Assembly (NCBI GenBank): GCA_963681975.1
Contig: OY820613.1
Span: 3,844,001-3,908,000 of the forward strand
DNA: 64,000 nucleotides
From: JANELJ01 sp024511395
GTDB taxonomy: Bacteria > Pseudomonadota > Gammaproteobacteria > GRL18
Direction of reading: 5' to 3'
In this document: piece by piece, positions 37,569 through 47,536 of the stretch
How the letters are laid out: the number at the start of each line of letters is the position of its first letter
Numbering within the stretch: the stretch's first letter is position 1
Position numbers and translations under genes: made by a program
Notes under the pieces: generated by a model
Told to the model about the DNA's origin: nothing
The model's input: only the letters and a program-made list of their open reading frames with translations
The model's database searches: none

Positions 37569-38816
37569 TCAGGAAGAACAGCTGACACTGATCTGTGTTG
37601 CCCAGTCGGGCGGCAGCCCGGCATAATGTTCCATATCCGGATGTTCATCATAAGGATTCAGTAGAATATTCATTAACTTGTCCACTTCAGAATAATCCCG
37701 GTGACGGGTAGCCTGTTCAATAGCAATCTGTGTCATATAATTTCTTAAAATATACTTCGGGTTAACCCGGTTCATTTTCTTACGACGTTGTTCAGGGGAG
37801 AGGCTATTATCCTGCTCAAGCAGTTTGAGATAGTGTTTATGCCAAGTGTCAAAAGCCTCCCTATCCATAAACATTTCCCTTAGCGGAGCTTTTTCCTCAG
37901 AGCCTGCTGCTGTTGCTAACTGCCGGAACAGCAGGGTATAGTCCACTTGGTTTTTTTCCATCAGGTTCAATAGCGATAATATTAGCGTACTGCGTTCCTG
38001 GTGTTCTTCATTAGCCACATCAGCATTAAAAAAGCCCAGTTTTTTCTACCACTGCACTTAAAAACTACTGATAGGGATTGTCTTTCCCGTCATTATTGTG
38101 CAGTAATATTTCAGGATAATAATTTTCAATAACAAAATCCGCCAGCTGCTGTACCTTATCGAGCTGATTACGGGGAGCAAACAGCTCAAAACTGCCAAAA
38201 CGGATAAAAGAGGGTGCTATACGCACCATGGATGCCTCGGTTTCCAGTTGTTTCCGGTAAACTTCTTCCTCACTATTAACCATGGCCAGAGCACGGGTGG
38301 TGGGTATGCCCAGTCCGTACATGGCTTCACTGCATAAATATTCACGTATGGTCGAACGTAGTACCGCCCGGCCATCGCCCCGGCGTGAATAAGGGGTAAT
38401 ACCGGCGCCCTTAAGCTGGATTTCCCAGTATTCTGAACGAGAATTTCTGACTTCAGCCATTAATAATGCCCGTCCATCACCCAGTTGTGGTACAAAACCG
38501 CCAAACTGATGCCCGGCATAAATGGCCGCCACAGGCTGGCAGTTTTCGGGAATATGCTGTCCGGCGACAAACTGACAGAAATGTTCAGTATCCAGTTGCC
38601 GGCTGTCATGATCCAGTAAACGTGCCGCACTGTGATTAATATGCACCAGTTCTGGCTTATGCAGACCATCTGGTTCCTGCGGTGAGAAGAAATCTTCACC
38701 CAGACTGTGAAAACGGTTACTAAACTCCAGACTGGAAAACAGGAGGCTTTCTTTGAAGTGTAGTCCTGTTTGAGCTTCTGCAGTATTGTCTGGCGTTTTT
38801 TAACTGTATATAACAT
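37569..38816 (-). pseudogene. selO: Protein AMPylase SelO (YdiU), broken
   Basis: The pseudokinase-fold SelO AMPylates proteins. The N-terminal part is split by a frameshift near 38740-38760 (LHFKESLLFSSLEFSNRFHSLGEDFFSPQEPDGLHKPELVHINHS readable in another frame). The centre has AAIYAGHQFGGFVPQLGDGRALLMAEV, ELQLKGAG-like WEIQLKGAGITPYSRRGDGRAVLRSTIREYL. At 38065-38067 TAG follows NPYQ, and after VVEKTG a stretch including the family's HGVMNTDN active-site region is deleted. The C-terminal part (RSTLILSLLN, NPKYILRNYMTQIAIEQA, PPDWATQISVSCSS) is intact with the normal end. Not functional. Confidence 0.85.
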
Positions 38817-38833
38817 GGTAATAACCTTATTTA

Positions 38834-40332
38834 GTCTGCCCTGAATAAAACATAGTGCATTGATTTATAAGGAAATATTGCTTGATTATGGGTGTTAAAT
38901 TTGCAGGTTTTTGGTAAAATAAGCCTTATTACCTTGCAAATTTCCAGACCAGAATGAAGCCAAAGAAACAGCCAAAAATACCTCAGGAAGACCTGTTCAG
39001 GATGCGCCTTGAAAACATGCTGGACATAAACCATGAGTTGATTAAGTTATCAAAACACATAGATTGGGAAAGTCCTGATAAAGAATGGGGTGCTCTGTTT
39101 GTATCCACTAAAGGTGCTCCTGCCATACGCACTCGATTGATTGCAGGATTGCATTACCTGAAACACCTGCATGATTTATCGGATGAACAGGTAGTAAAAG
39201 GCTGGACAGAAAATCCGTACTGGCAGTATTTTTGTGGTGAAGAATACTTTCAGCATAAAATGCCCATACACCCTGTGACCATGACCAAATGGCGTAACCG
39301 GCCGGGTAAGTCAGGCAGTGAAAAATTACTGATTGAAACCATTAAAGCCGGACTAAAGAGTAAAACCATAAAGCCCGGCAGTTTAAAGAAAGTCACGGTA
39401 GATACTACCGTGCAGGAAAAGAACATCGCTTTTCCAACCGATTCAAAGCTCCTGAACAAAGCCAGAGAAAACCTGATTAAACTGTCCAAAGAGCACGGTA
39501 TTAAACTGCGCCAGAACTATAATCGGGTTGGGCCGCAATATGTACTAATGGCCAGTCGTTATGCACATGCAAAACAGTTTAAACGCATGAAGAAAATGAA
39601 CAATAAACTGAAATCCCGTTTAGGTCGTGTTAAACGGGATATTGAACGACAACTGCCCAACTATTCTGTTGATATTCAGTCATTGTTTGAAGTGGGCACT
39701 GGAACAGGCTCAGAAACTGATTGAGCAGGAGCAGCACAGTAAGAACAAGCTTTACAGTTTACATGCACCGGAAGTCGAGTGTATCAGTAAAGGCAAAGCT
39801 CATAAGCCTTATGAATTTGGAGTTAAAGCCAGTATCGCGGTAACTAACAAGGAAGGCTTTGTTATTGGTGCTCAAAGTTGTCCGGGCAATCCTTATGATG
39901 GACATACCTTGCTGCCACAACTGGAACAGATAAAACAGTTTACAGCCGTACAACCGGAACAATGCTTTGTTGACCGGGGTTATCGTGGACATGAAGTAAA
40001 AGACACTAAAGTTTTTATCTCAGGTCAGAAGCGAGGCGTTACCCGAAGTATTAAAAAGGCATTAAAACGGCGCAGTGCGATTGAGCCTGAAATTGGTCAT
40101 ATGAAAAATGATGGCCGTTTAGACCGCTGCTACCTCAAAGGTGCAGTCGGTGATGCCATTAATGTGGTTATGGTAGCCGCTGGACATAACTTAAGAAAGA
40201 TCCTCAATAAGCTCCGGCTTTTGTGGCTCAAAATTATTTCCGGTTTGATGGGGTCTTTTATCAAACCGGGGCAATCAGCTGCTTTAAACCTGGCTTGATG
40301 TCAGGCTTAAAACGGTATTATTCAGGTTGAAC
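38834..40332 (+). mobile_element. IS5-like element, copy F (full length)
   Basis: Complete copy with both terminal repeats and TATTTA on both sides (38828-38833 and 40333-40338). It lies just upstream of the selO remnant in the opposite orientation. Confidence 0.92.
38954..40298 (+). pseudogene. IS5-family transposase (copy F, one-base insertion)
   Basis: The frame holds to about 39693, then an extra G (GAAGTGGGCACTGG where others have GAAGTGGCACTGG) shifts it into GTGTGSETD and a stop. The remaining half, with the second Asp and Glu blocks, is open from 39627 to 40298. Otherwise the gene is clean. Confidence 0.88.
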
Positions 40333-40498
40333 TATTTAAACTAAAACCGGGCAATACTCTCTCAATACGACCTTAATAGCATACTAAATTGCTTTGTTAT
40401 TATTGTTCTATACTTTTTTCCTGATGGTGTATCGTTATTGTCTTTTTTTTTATTTCGTGTATCTTTGTACTGATGGGGAAATCAGCAATGGAAAAACA

Positions 40499-41458
40499 AT
40501 GTTAAAAATCAGTAGTATAATAATCATCTTATCTTTCATCCTGGTAACGAATACTTCAGCTTGGGATCTGGGTAAAGAAGGCAGCTTTCAGTTTGAACAG
40601 GTTAATGACAATGTCTATGTTATGCATGGCCCACGGGAAGAACCCAATCCCGATAATCATGGTTTTATGAATAATCCCGGTATTATTGTGGCCGAGCATG
40701 GAGTGATTGTGATTGACCCTGGTTCAGCCTATCCAGTGGGTCTGGAAGTGCTGAAGGAAATTGAAAAAATATCCACTAAACTGGTTCTGGCTGTTTTTAA
40801 TACCCATGTTCACGGCGATCACTGGCTGGCTAATCAGGCGATTAAGGAAAAATACCCACAGGTCAGAATTTACGGCCATCCGGCTATGATTGAACAGGCC
40901 AATGGTGACACCGGACTGTACTGGATAGATATGATGGAACGCCTGACAGACGGTAAAACCAGAGGCACCAGAGTCGTGGCGGCTGAAACGGCTGTAACCA
41001 ATAGTCAGATCATAGAAGTGGACGGGCAGATTTTTAAAATTCATTTATTGGTACCTGCCCATACTAATACCGATATAATGATTGAGCATGTTAATTCAAA
41101 AACGCTTTTTACGGGTGATAACAGCTTTAATCAGCGTATGGGGCGCTTTGATGAGACAGCCAGTATGATGGGTAATATTAAGGCACTGGAATATGCCCTA
41201 GGTCTGGACATAAAAACCTATGTACCAGGACATGGTCAATCGGGCAGTAGTGATGCTGCGGTAAAGCCCTTTCTTAACTATTTAAAGCGGGTTCAGGAAG
41301 TGGTAGAGGCTGGTTTTGAAGAAGAACTGCAGGACTTTGAAATAAAAGACAGGGTAATTGCACAGTTTGAAGATTACAGCTCCTGGGCTGGTTTTGATGT
41401 GAATTTCGGTAAACATATCAATAGTATGTATCTGGAAGTAGAAAAAGCATCCTGGTAA
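40499..41458 (+). CDS. Exported metallo-beta-lactamase-fold hydrolase
   Basis: 319 residues from the ATG at 40499; an upstream in-frame extension exists but the first 20 residues from this ATG form a normal signal peptide (MLKISSIIIILSFILVTNTSA). The zinc motif THVHGDH is at 102-108, followed by the later His/Asp ligands in VPAHTNTD, LFTGDNSF and VPGHG. The layout resembles SoxH-type and quinoprotein-associated zinc hydrolases, but the substrate is unknown. The first ligand blocks are complete and the length is normal, so it is probably active in the periplasm. It stands alone between IS5-like copy F and the symporter fragment. Confidence 0.82.
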   Translation: MLKISSIIIILSFILVTNTSAWDLGKEGSFQFEQVNDNVYVMHGPREEPNPDNHGFMNNPGIIVAEHGVIVIDPGSAYPVGLEVLKEIEKISTKLVLAVFNTHVHGDHWLANQAIKEKYPQVRIYGHPAMIEQANGDTGLYWIDMMERLTDGKTRGTRVVAAETAVTNSQIIEVDGQIFKIHLLVPAHTNTDIMIEHVNSKTLFTGDNSFNQRMGRFDETASMMGNIKALEYALGLDIKTYVPGHGQSGSSDAAVKPFLNYLKRVQEVVEAGFEEELQDFEIKDRVIAQFEDYSSWAGFDVNFGKHINSMYLEVEKASW

Positions 41459-41573
41459 CAATAAATACAAAAACAAATAAAACTATAAAATTAAACTCAA
41501 AAAGGAAATTTTTTTGTTATGACTGATTATAGTAACTACGACAGTGATGTTTTTTACTGTTTGCCGGTAAAGG

Positions 41574-41891
41574 TCATAAAAAAACAATGGCAACAGGCAG
41601 CAGGGCATAGGCTGATAAATTAAAGGCCAGTAACTGTGCAGTGACAGTACTGCCAATATTGGCACCCATAATGACACCTACAGACTGGCTTAAGGTCATG
41701 GTGCCTGTGGTAATAAAACTGACCACCAGAATAGTGGTCACAGAAGAAGAATTAAGCACTCCGGTTATGGTGCCCATAAAACGATTGGTGGTTAAACGGG
41801 AAAGTAAGGTTTTCAGGGTTTCTCCGGCTGCCCAGGTAAACAACAGAATTAAAATTATAAAACCTGTTAATTTACCGGTAAAACTGTGCAT
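41574..41891 (-). pseudogene. Na/phosphate cotransporter fragment
   Basis: About 106 residues from an ATG at 41891: GKLTGFIILILLFTWAAGETLKTLLSRLTTNRFMGTITGVLNSSSVTTILVVSFITTGTMTLSQSVGVIMGANIGSTVTAQLLAF. The SSS-V-T and GANIGST repeats are those of the NptA/PhoU-type Na/Pi symporter family (PF02690), whose members have 300-550 residues. Only the first repeat remains; the frame ends at a stop right after VAIVFL in sequence with no further similarity. The frame is open 33 codons upstream of the chosen ATG. Confidence 0.7.
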
Positions 41892-42020
41892 AATAAAACC
41901 TTTAATTGGGATGAACCTGAATAATAAGTATCTGTTTTGTATTTCCTGTTTATAGATTTCATCAGGTACCAGAAACTTTTTTAATTTCAAAGGGCATCTG
42001 GCTCACCAGAAAGAATATTA

Positions 42021-42122
42021 TTATTTTAAGCCGCTAATATAAAGTGAAACGGCCTCTATTTCCATTTCTGTAAGACGGGATGCAATGGAATGCATAATAG
42101 CATTGTCACTGGGTGGCGAGCA
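42021..42122 (-). pseudogene. Cytochrome c C-terminal fragment
   Basis: A frame of 33 codons plus stop reads CSPPSDNAIMHSIASRLTEMEIEAVSLYISGLK. The pattern M-x-x-IA-x-LT-E-EI-x-AV-x-x-Y-ISGL is the C-terminal end of small class I cytochromes c, including the axial Met helix. The haem-binding CXXCH part is missing. It lies in the gap between the symporter fragment and IS5-like copy G. No other gene was seen in 41892-42257. Confidence 0.55.
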
Positions 42123-42377
42123 TTGGAATAGTGTATTGAGAAACGGCTAACAGGAAGATTTAAACTTAACTGTCCTACCGCCGGGTAAAAACCGAATTTT
42201 TATATAAACCTGACACCGTGCTCCAGAGTAAAAAAATAGCAACTTTATTGATATGTAGTCCACCCTGAATAAAATATATAGCATTGATTTATAAGGAAAT
42301 ATTGCTTGATTATGGGTGTTAAATTTGCAGGTTTTTGGTAAAATAAGCCTTATTACCTTGCAAATTTCCAGACCAGA

Positions 42378-43664
42378 ATGAAGCCAGAGAAACAGCCAAA
42401 AATACCTCAGGAAGACCTGTTCAGGATGCGCCTTGAAAACATGCTGGACATAAACCATGAGTTGATTAAGTTATCAAAACACATAGACCGGGAAAGTCCT
42501 GATAAAGAATGGGGTGTTCTGTTTGTATCCACTAAAGGTGCTCCTGCCATTCGTACTCGATTGATTGCAGGATTGCATTACCTGAAACACCTGCATGATT
42601 TATCAGATGAACAGGTAGTAAAAGGCTGGACAGAAAATCCGTACTGGCAATATTTTTGTGGAGAAGAATACTTTCAGCATAAGATGCCCATACACCCTGT
42701 GACCATGACCAAATGGCGTAACCGGCTGGGTAAATCAGGCAGTGAAAAATTACTGATTGAAACCATTAAAGCCGGACTAAAGAGTAAAACTATCAAGCCC
42801 GGCAGTTTAAAGAAAGTCACGGTAGATACTACCGTACAGGAAAAGAACATCGCTTTTCCAACCGATTCAAAGCTCCTGAACAAAGCCAGAGAAAACCTGG
42901 TTAAACTGTCCAAAGAGCACGGTATTAAACTGCGCCAGAACTATAATCGGGTTGGGCCGCAATATGTACTAATGGCCAGTCGTTATGCTCATGCAAAACA
43001 GTTTAAACGCATGAAGAAAATGAACAATAAACTGAAATCCCGTTTAGGTCGTGTTAAACGGGATATTGAACGACAACTGCCCAACTATTCTGTTGATATT
43101 CAGTCATTGTTTGAAGTGGCACTGGAACAGGCTCAGAAACTGATTGAGCAGGAGCAGCACAGTAAGAACAAGCTTTACAGTTTACATGCACCGGAAGTCG
43201 AGTGTATCAGTAAAGGCAAAGCTCATAAGCCTTATGAATTTGGAGTTAAAACCAGTATCGCGGTAACTAACAAGGAAGGCTTTGTTATTGGTGCTCAAAG
43301 TTGTCCGGGCAATCCTTATGATGGACATACCTTGCTGCCACAACTGGAACAGATAAAACAGTTTACAGCCGTACAACCGGAACACTGCTTTGTTGACCGG
43401 GGTTATCGTGGACATGAAGTAAAAGACACTAAAGTTTTTATCTCAGGTCAGAAGCGAGGCGTTACCCGAAGTATTAAAAAGGCATTAAAACGGCGCAGTG
43501 CGATTGAGCCTGAAATTGGTCATATGAAAAACGATGGCCGTTTAGACCGCTGCTACCTCAAAGGTGCAGTCGGTGATGCCATTAATGTGGTTATGGTAGC
43601 CGCTGGACATAACTTAAGAAAGATCCTCAATAAGCTCCGGCTTTTGTGGCTCAAAATTATTTGA
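42378..43664 (+). CDS. IS5-family transposase (copy G, catalytic part intact)
   Basis: 428 residues, with all catalytic blocks in one frame and no internal stop: VDTTVQEKNIAFPTDSKLL, CFVDRGYRGHEVKD, and RSAIEPEIGHMKNDGRLDRCY. Only about 20 residues at the C-terminus (ISGLMGSFIKPGQSAALNLA in copy F) are cut off by the IS256 insertion, and the stop TGA comes from the IS256 end. Of the complete-length copies in this window, this is the one with the least damaged transposase. Confidence 0.88.
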   Translation: MKPEKQPKIPQEDLFRMRLENMLDINHELIKLSKHIDRESPDKEWGVLFVSTKGAPAIRTRLIAGLHYLKHLHDLSDEQVVKGWTENPYWQYFCGEEYFQHKMPIHPVTMTKWRNRLGKSGSEKLLIETIKAGLKSKTIKPGSLKKVTVDTTVQEKNIAFPTDSKLLNKARENLVKLSKEHGIKLRQNYNRVGPQYVLMASRYAHAKQFKRMKKMNNKLKSRLGRVKRDIERQLPNYSVDIQSLFEVALEQAQKLIEQEQHSKNKLYSLHAPEVECISKGKAHKPYEFGVKTSIAVTNKEGFVIGAQSCPGNPYDGHTLLPQLEQIKQFTAVQPEHCFVDRGYRGHEVKDTKVFISGQKRGVTRSIKKALKRRSAIEPEIGHMKNDGRLDRCYLKGAVGDAINVVMVAAGHNLRKILNKLRLLWLKII

Positions 43665-45173
43665 GGGTGTAAAAATAACTGTGTAAACGCTCATTGCGGT
43701 GGTTTAAGTCAGCAGTGGTAAAATGAATAAACCTGAAATACCACCTCCATAGTGAACAGCCTACCTTCCAAAGTCAGGCTATCAAGGAGCTTCCTTTCAG
43801 GACTCCTCCTTGACACCCTGCCTTTTCCAGGTATTTGCTCACCATGGAGGCGGAATTTATCTTCGACTGAAGTCGACATCATCAACCCCTGCCGGTCTGA
43901 ACCATCTTTTGTTACCCTATAACAAGGAATACAGCGATGAGTAAGACAATGAACAAAGACAGGTTACAGGCCCTGGCCAACGAACTGGCTAAAGATTTAA
44001 AAACCCCTCAGGATTTAAGCGACCTCAGTGCTCAACTGACTAAAATGACCGTTGAAGCCGCTCTGAATGCCGAAATGGATTATTTTCTGGATAAGGAAGA
44101 GGGCAATAGCCGCAATGGCTACAACCGAAAACAGTTAAAAGGTGAGCACGGTCAGTTTGAACTGAATACCCCCAGAGACAGACAGTCCAAATTTGAACCT
44201 CAGCTGGTCAAAAAGCGCCAGACCCGTATCACCGGCATGGATGACCAGATTATGGCTCTGTATGCCAAAGGCATGAGCACTCGTGATATTGTGGATACCT
44301 TTGAGGAAATGTATGGGGTGGATATTTCACCCGCCCTGGTCTCTCAGGTGACCAATAGCATCATGGAACGGGTAGTGGAATGGCAGTCACGCCCACTGGA
44401 GCCTGTTTACCCCATTGTCTATCTGGACTGCATTGTGGTTAAAATCCGCCAGGATAAACGGGTTATCAATAAAGCTGTTTATCTGGCTCCGGGGATTAAC
44501 CTGGAGGGTAAAAAAGAACTGCCGGGTATGTGGCTATCAGAAAATGAAGGGGCTAAGTTCTGGCTCTCTGTATTGACTGAATTACAGAACAGAGGCTTAC
44601 AGCACATCTTAATCGCCTGTGTGGATGGCTTAAGCGGTTTTCCTGAAGCAATTAATACTGCCTGCCCTCAGGCCAGAGTTCAGCTGTGTATTGTGCATAT
44701 GGTCAGAAATTCACTGAAGTTTGTACCCTGGAAGGACTACAAAGCAGTTACAGCGGATTTAAAGCAAATCTACCAGTCTGCAACTGAGCAGGAAGCGGCA
44801 CTGGAATTAGAGCGATTTGCTCAGAAGTGGGATGATAAATACCCGCAAATCAGCCGGTCATGGAAGGCGCACTGGCCCAACCTTATCACGCTGTTTGATT
44901 ATCCTGAGGATATCCGGCGGGTTATTTATACCACCAATGCCATTGAGTCAGTGAACAGTGTTATTCGCAAGGCTATTAAGAACCGGCGACTGTTTCCTAA
45001 CGATGATTCTGCTATGAAGGTGATTTATCTGGCTATCCAGTCGGTTTCCAGAAAATGGACAATGCCCATCAGAAATTGGAAAGCAGCTATGAATCGATTT
45101 ATAATCGAGTTTGAGGAGCAGTTGGCTCCTTATATTTAAATAAGAGCGGATACACAGTTTAATTTACACTGTC
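43663..45173 (+). mobile_element. IS256-family element, complete
   Basis: 1511 bp with terminal repeats GAGGGTGTAAA (43663) and the complement of GACAGTGTAAA (45173), and an 8-bp target duplication AATTATTT (43655-43662, 45174-45181). It lies inside IS5-like copy G. Confidence 0.93.
43937..45139 (+). CDS. IS256-family transposase
   Basis: A 400-residue mutator-type DDE transposase. The N-terminus has DYFLDKEEGNSRNGYNRKQLKGEHGQFELNTPRDRQSKFEP; the catalytic part has VYLDCIVVKI (first Asp), IACVDGLSGFPEAI (second Asp) and the C-terminal IYTTNAIESVNSVIRKAIKNR (Glu). AACAAGGAATACAGCG precedes the ATG. Length and motifs are normal, so this is the best candidate for an active transposase in the window. 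Confidence 0.93.
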   Translation: MSKTMNKDRLQALANELAKDLKTPQDLSDLSAQLTKMTVEAALNAEMDYFLDKEEGNSRNGYNRKQLKGEHGQFELNTPRDRQSKFEPQLVKKRQTRITGMDDQIMALYAKGMSTRDIVDTFEEMYGVDISPALVSQVTNSIMERVVEWQSRPLEPVYPIVYLDCIVVKIRQDKRVINKAVYLAPGINLEGKKELPGMWLSENEGAKFWLSVLTELQNRGLQHILIACVDGLSGFPEAINTACPQARVQLCIVHMVRNSLKFVPWKDYKAVTADLKQIYQSATEQEAALELERFAQKWDDKYPQISRSWKAHWPNLITLFDYPEDIRRVIYTTNAIESVNSVIRKAIKNRRLFPNDDSAMKVIYLAIQSVSRKWTMPIRNWKAAMNRFIIEFEEQLAPYI

Positions 45174-45350
45174 AATTATTTCCGGTTTGATGGGGTCTTT
45201 TATCAAACCAGGGCAATCAGCTGCTTTAAACCTGGCTTGATGTCAGACTTAAAACGGTATTATTCAGGTTGAACTAGTTACCATATTCATCTAAGTTTAA
45301 TACATTATCTATGATTTTTGTCAAGGTTTGTTGATAATAGTCAGTTAAAA

Positions 45351-46709
45351 TTATTTTTTAATAATTTTTTTAACATTAACCAAAGCCTGATTCTGGGCAA
45401 ACTGAATGGTTAGTGTCTGTCCGGTTTTTAATGATGCAGCAGACTGCACCAGTCGGCCATCCTGATCCTTGACTAGGCTGTAACCACGCCCTACAGTGGC
45501 CAGCGGACTGTAGGCATCCAGTTCCCGGGCCAGAAAGGCCAGTTTCTGCTGCAGTTTTTCAAACTGCGGGCTAAGGCTGTGCTGCAGGCGCTGCTGCAGA
45601 TAGTCCAGGCGGAGTTGCTGTTGTTTAAGCAGGTGTGCCGGAGAATGCTGCTGCAGTCGTGCTTCCAGGGTATGCAATTTTTCCTGGCGTGACTGCAGCT
45701 GTGTCAGCAGCAGGGTTTCCATTCGGCTGCTTAAATCATCAATTCTAAAAGCAATATCATCCAGATAGCGGCCGGGGTGTTTCAGGCGTTTGCGCAGCCA
45801 GTCCAGTTGCTGCTGCAGACTTTCCAGATAGCGCTGTATTCGATTTGTTAACTGAGCTTCAACCGCTTCCAGCCAGTTCAGCCATTCCTGTTGATCAGGG
45901 CTGATAAGCTCGGCAGCGGCAGAAGGGGTGGGTGCACGGACATCGGCGACAAAATCACAGATGGTAAAATCCACTTCATGACCCATGGCACTGACCACAG
46001 GAATAGGACAGTCATAAATGGCTCTTGCCAGCGGTTCATTATTAAACGCCCATAGGTCTTCAATAGAGCCGCCTCCGCGACCGATAATAAGTACATCGCA
46101 GACACCGTGCTGCTGGGCCTGCTGCAGTGCTTTTAATAATTGTTCGGGAGCTTCATCACCCTGTACCTGGGCAGGGTAAATAACTACAGGCAGGCTGGGA
46201 AAACGGCGTTTTAAAACATGAAGAATATCATGCAGAGCCGCGCCGGTCGGGGAGGTAATAATACCCACACAATGTGGATATTCCGGCAGGCTCTGCTTGT
46301 GAGTTTCATCAAACAGGCCTTCGGTCTGTAGTTTCTGTTTCAGCTGTTCAAAGGCCCGTTGCAGAGCACCGATGCCGGCATCCTCCATGGACTCAACAAT
46401 CAGCTGAAAGTCCCCCCGTGCTTCATACAGACTGACCCGGGCTTTAAGCAGTACCTGGGAACCTTCTTCGGGAGAAAAGTTCAGCCGTTGGTTATTATGC
46501 CGGAACATGGCACAGCGCACCTGGCTCTGATCATCTTTAAGGGTAAAATACCAGTGTCCGGAACGGGGGCGTGCTAGGTTGGAGATTTCGCCGGTCACCC
46601 AGACGGCAGGAAAATTATATTCCAGTACGCTTTTGACATTATGGGTAAATTCAGAAACACTCAGCGGTTGAGAGTATGATGCTGTATTAGAGAACTCGGA
46701 CATGGGCAC
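45351..46709 (-). CDS. xseA: Exodeoxyribonuclease VII large subunit
   Basis: A 452-residue protein. It begins with an OB-fold (LSVSEFTHNVKSVLEYNFPAVWVTGEISNLARPRSGHWYFTLKDDQSQVRCAMF), then the catalytic domain with GIITSPTGAALHDILHVLKRRFP, IIGRGGGSIEDLWAFNNE and MGHEVDFTICDFVADVRAPTPSAAAE, and a long coiled coil plus the final DGRLVQSAASLKTGQTLTIQF. With XseB it degrades single-stranded DNA. A start two codons further in (MSEF, 46703) is equally possible. Length and motifs are normal. It is divergent from the glycosylase gene. Confidence 0.94.
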   Translation of the reverse strand: MPMSEFSNTASYSQPLSVSEFTHNVKSVLEYNFPAVWVTGEISNLARPRSGHWYFTLKDDQSQVRCAMFRHNNQRLNFSPEEGSQVLLKARVSLYEARGDFQLIVESMEDAGIGALQRAFEQLKQKLQTEGLFDETHKQSLPEYPHCVGIITSPTGAALHDILHVLKRRFPSLPVVIYPAQVQGDEAPEQLLKALQQAQQHGVCDVLIIGRGGGSIEDLWAFNNEPLARAIYDCPIPVVSAMGHEVDFTICDFVADVRAPTPSAAAELISPDQQEWLNWLEAVEAQLTNRIQRYLESLQQQLDWLRKRLKHPGRYLDDIAFRIDDLSSRMETLLLTQLQSRQEKLHTLEARLQQHSPAHLLKQQQLRLDYLQQRLQHSLSPQFEKLQQKLAFLARELDAYSPLATVGRGYSLVKDQDGRLVQSAASLKTGQTLTIQFAQNQALVNVKKIIKK

Positions 46710-46847
46710 ATCATACCTAAGCAGCGATTAAAAGTGAATTTTGACGGGAGTGTTTTGATATCTTCTCATCTGCTCTTAATAATAAGAGACAGAGAGGCGA
46801 AGGGTGTATGGGGTTGTCAGCTTGAAAGTAATAAAAGAAACAGAAAT

Positions 46848-47429
46848 ATGAGCAAACAAAACAAACGTTTAAACAGGAGCTTTTTTAATAATAAAACCAC
46901 TCTGGAACTGGCGCAGGACTTATTGGGCAAGGTGCTGGTACATAAGAGTCCTGCCGGGATTATTAAAGGGATTATTAATGAAACGGAAGCTTATTCCCAG
47001 GATGAAGAATCCTGTCATGCTTTTGGCGGCAAACGCAGCAAGCGTAATGAGGTGATGTTCTGGCGGGCCGGACATCTGTATGTCTATTTTACCTATGGGA
47101 TGCATTACTGCATTAATATTGTTACCGGTGAGCCAGATCGGGCCGAAGCGGTTTTGATCCGTTCTGTGCTGCCGCTGGAGGGGCGGGATATTATGCTGCT
47201 TAACCGCAAAGGACGGCATAAAAACTTGGCCGACGGCCCTGCTAAACTGGCCATGGCCTATGGTTTTGATAAAGCCCACAATGGTGTGGATTTGCTGGAC
47301 AGACAGTCAGACATTTATCTGGAAGAGCAGGGCTATAAGCCGGAAGAGGTTACGCAAACTGAGCGGATAGGTATCTCCAAAGCAAAAGAACTGCCCTGGC
47401 GTTTTGTCTGCCGCAAATGCCTCCAGTAA
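46848..47429 (+). CDS. Alkyladenine (3-methyladenine) DNA glycosylase, AAG family
   Basis: 193 residues from the ATG at 46848 (MSKQNKRL); the frame is open further upstream but without a good start. Family motifs: LAQDLLGKVLVHK, IINETEAYSQDEESCHAFGGKRSKRNEVMF (catalytic Glu and substrate pocket), GHLYVYFTYGMHYCINIVTG and LADGPAKLAMAYGFDK. It removes alkylated purines in base excision repair. It appears intact and stands between xseA (divergent) and guaB. Confidence 0.88.
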   Translation: MSKQNKRLNRSFFNNKTTLELAQDLLGKVLVHKSPAGIIKGIINETEAYSQDEESCHAFGGKRSKRNEVMFWRAGHLYVYFTYGMHYCINIVTGEPDRAEAVLIRSVLPLEGRDIMLLNRKGRHKNLADGPAKLAMAYGFDKAHNGVDLLDRQSDIYLEEQGYKPEEVTQTERIGISKAKELPWRFVCRKCLQ

Positions 47430-47489
47430 ATGTACTTTTCGGTTTTACTTTTTCTGTTTTTTATGGTTTTCCAGAACAGGAAAATAGAC

Positions 47490-47495
47490 TATAAT
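47490..47495 (+). promoter_or_regulatory. Likely -10 box of guaB
   Basis: TATAAT at 47490-47495, 41 bases before the guaB start. A weak -35 (TTTTCC, 47467-47472) lies 17 bases further up. The leader is short and contains the ribosome site GAAGG. Confidence 0.45.
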
Positions 47496-47536
47496 ACTCT
47501 GTTATCTATTTAAATTCACCTTGAAGGATTTCCCTT

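Larger units (their letters stand above)
42258..45274 (+). mobile_element. IS5-like element, copy G, split by IS256
   Basis: Left end GTCCACCCTGAATAA at 42258, right end ...TTCAGGTTGAAC at 45274. Its flanks (TATGTA left, TAGTTA right) are not identical, unlike those of copies B, E and F. An IS256-family element is inserted at 43663-45173 near the 3' end of the transposase gene. Confidence 0.9.
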
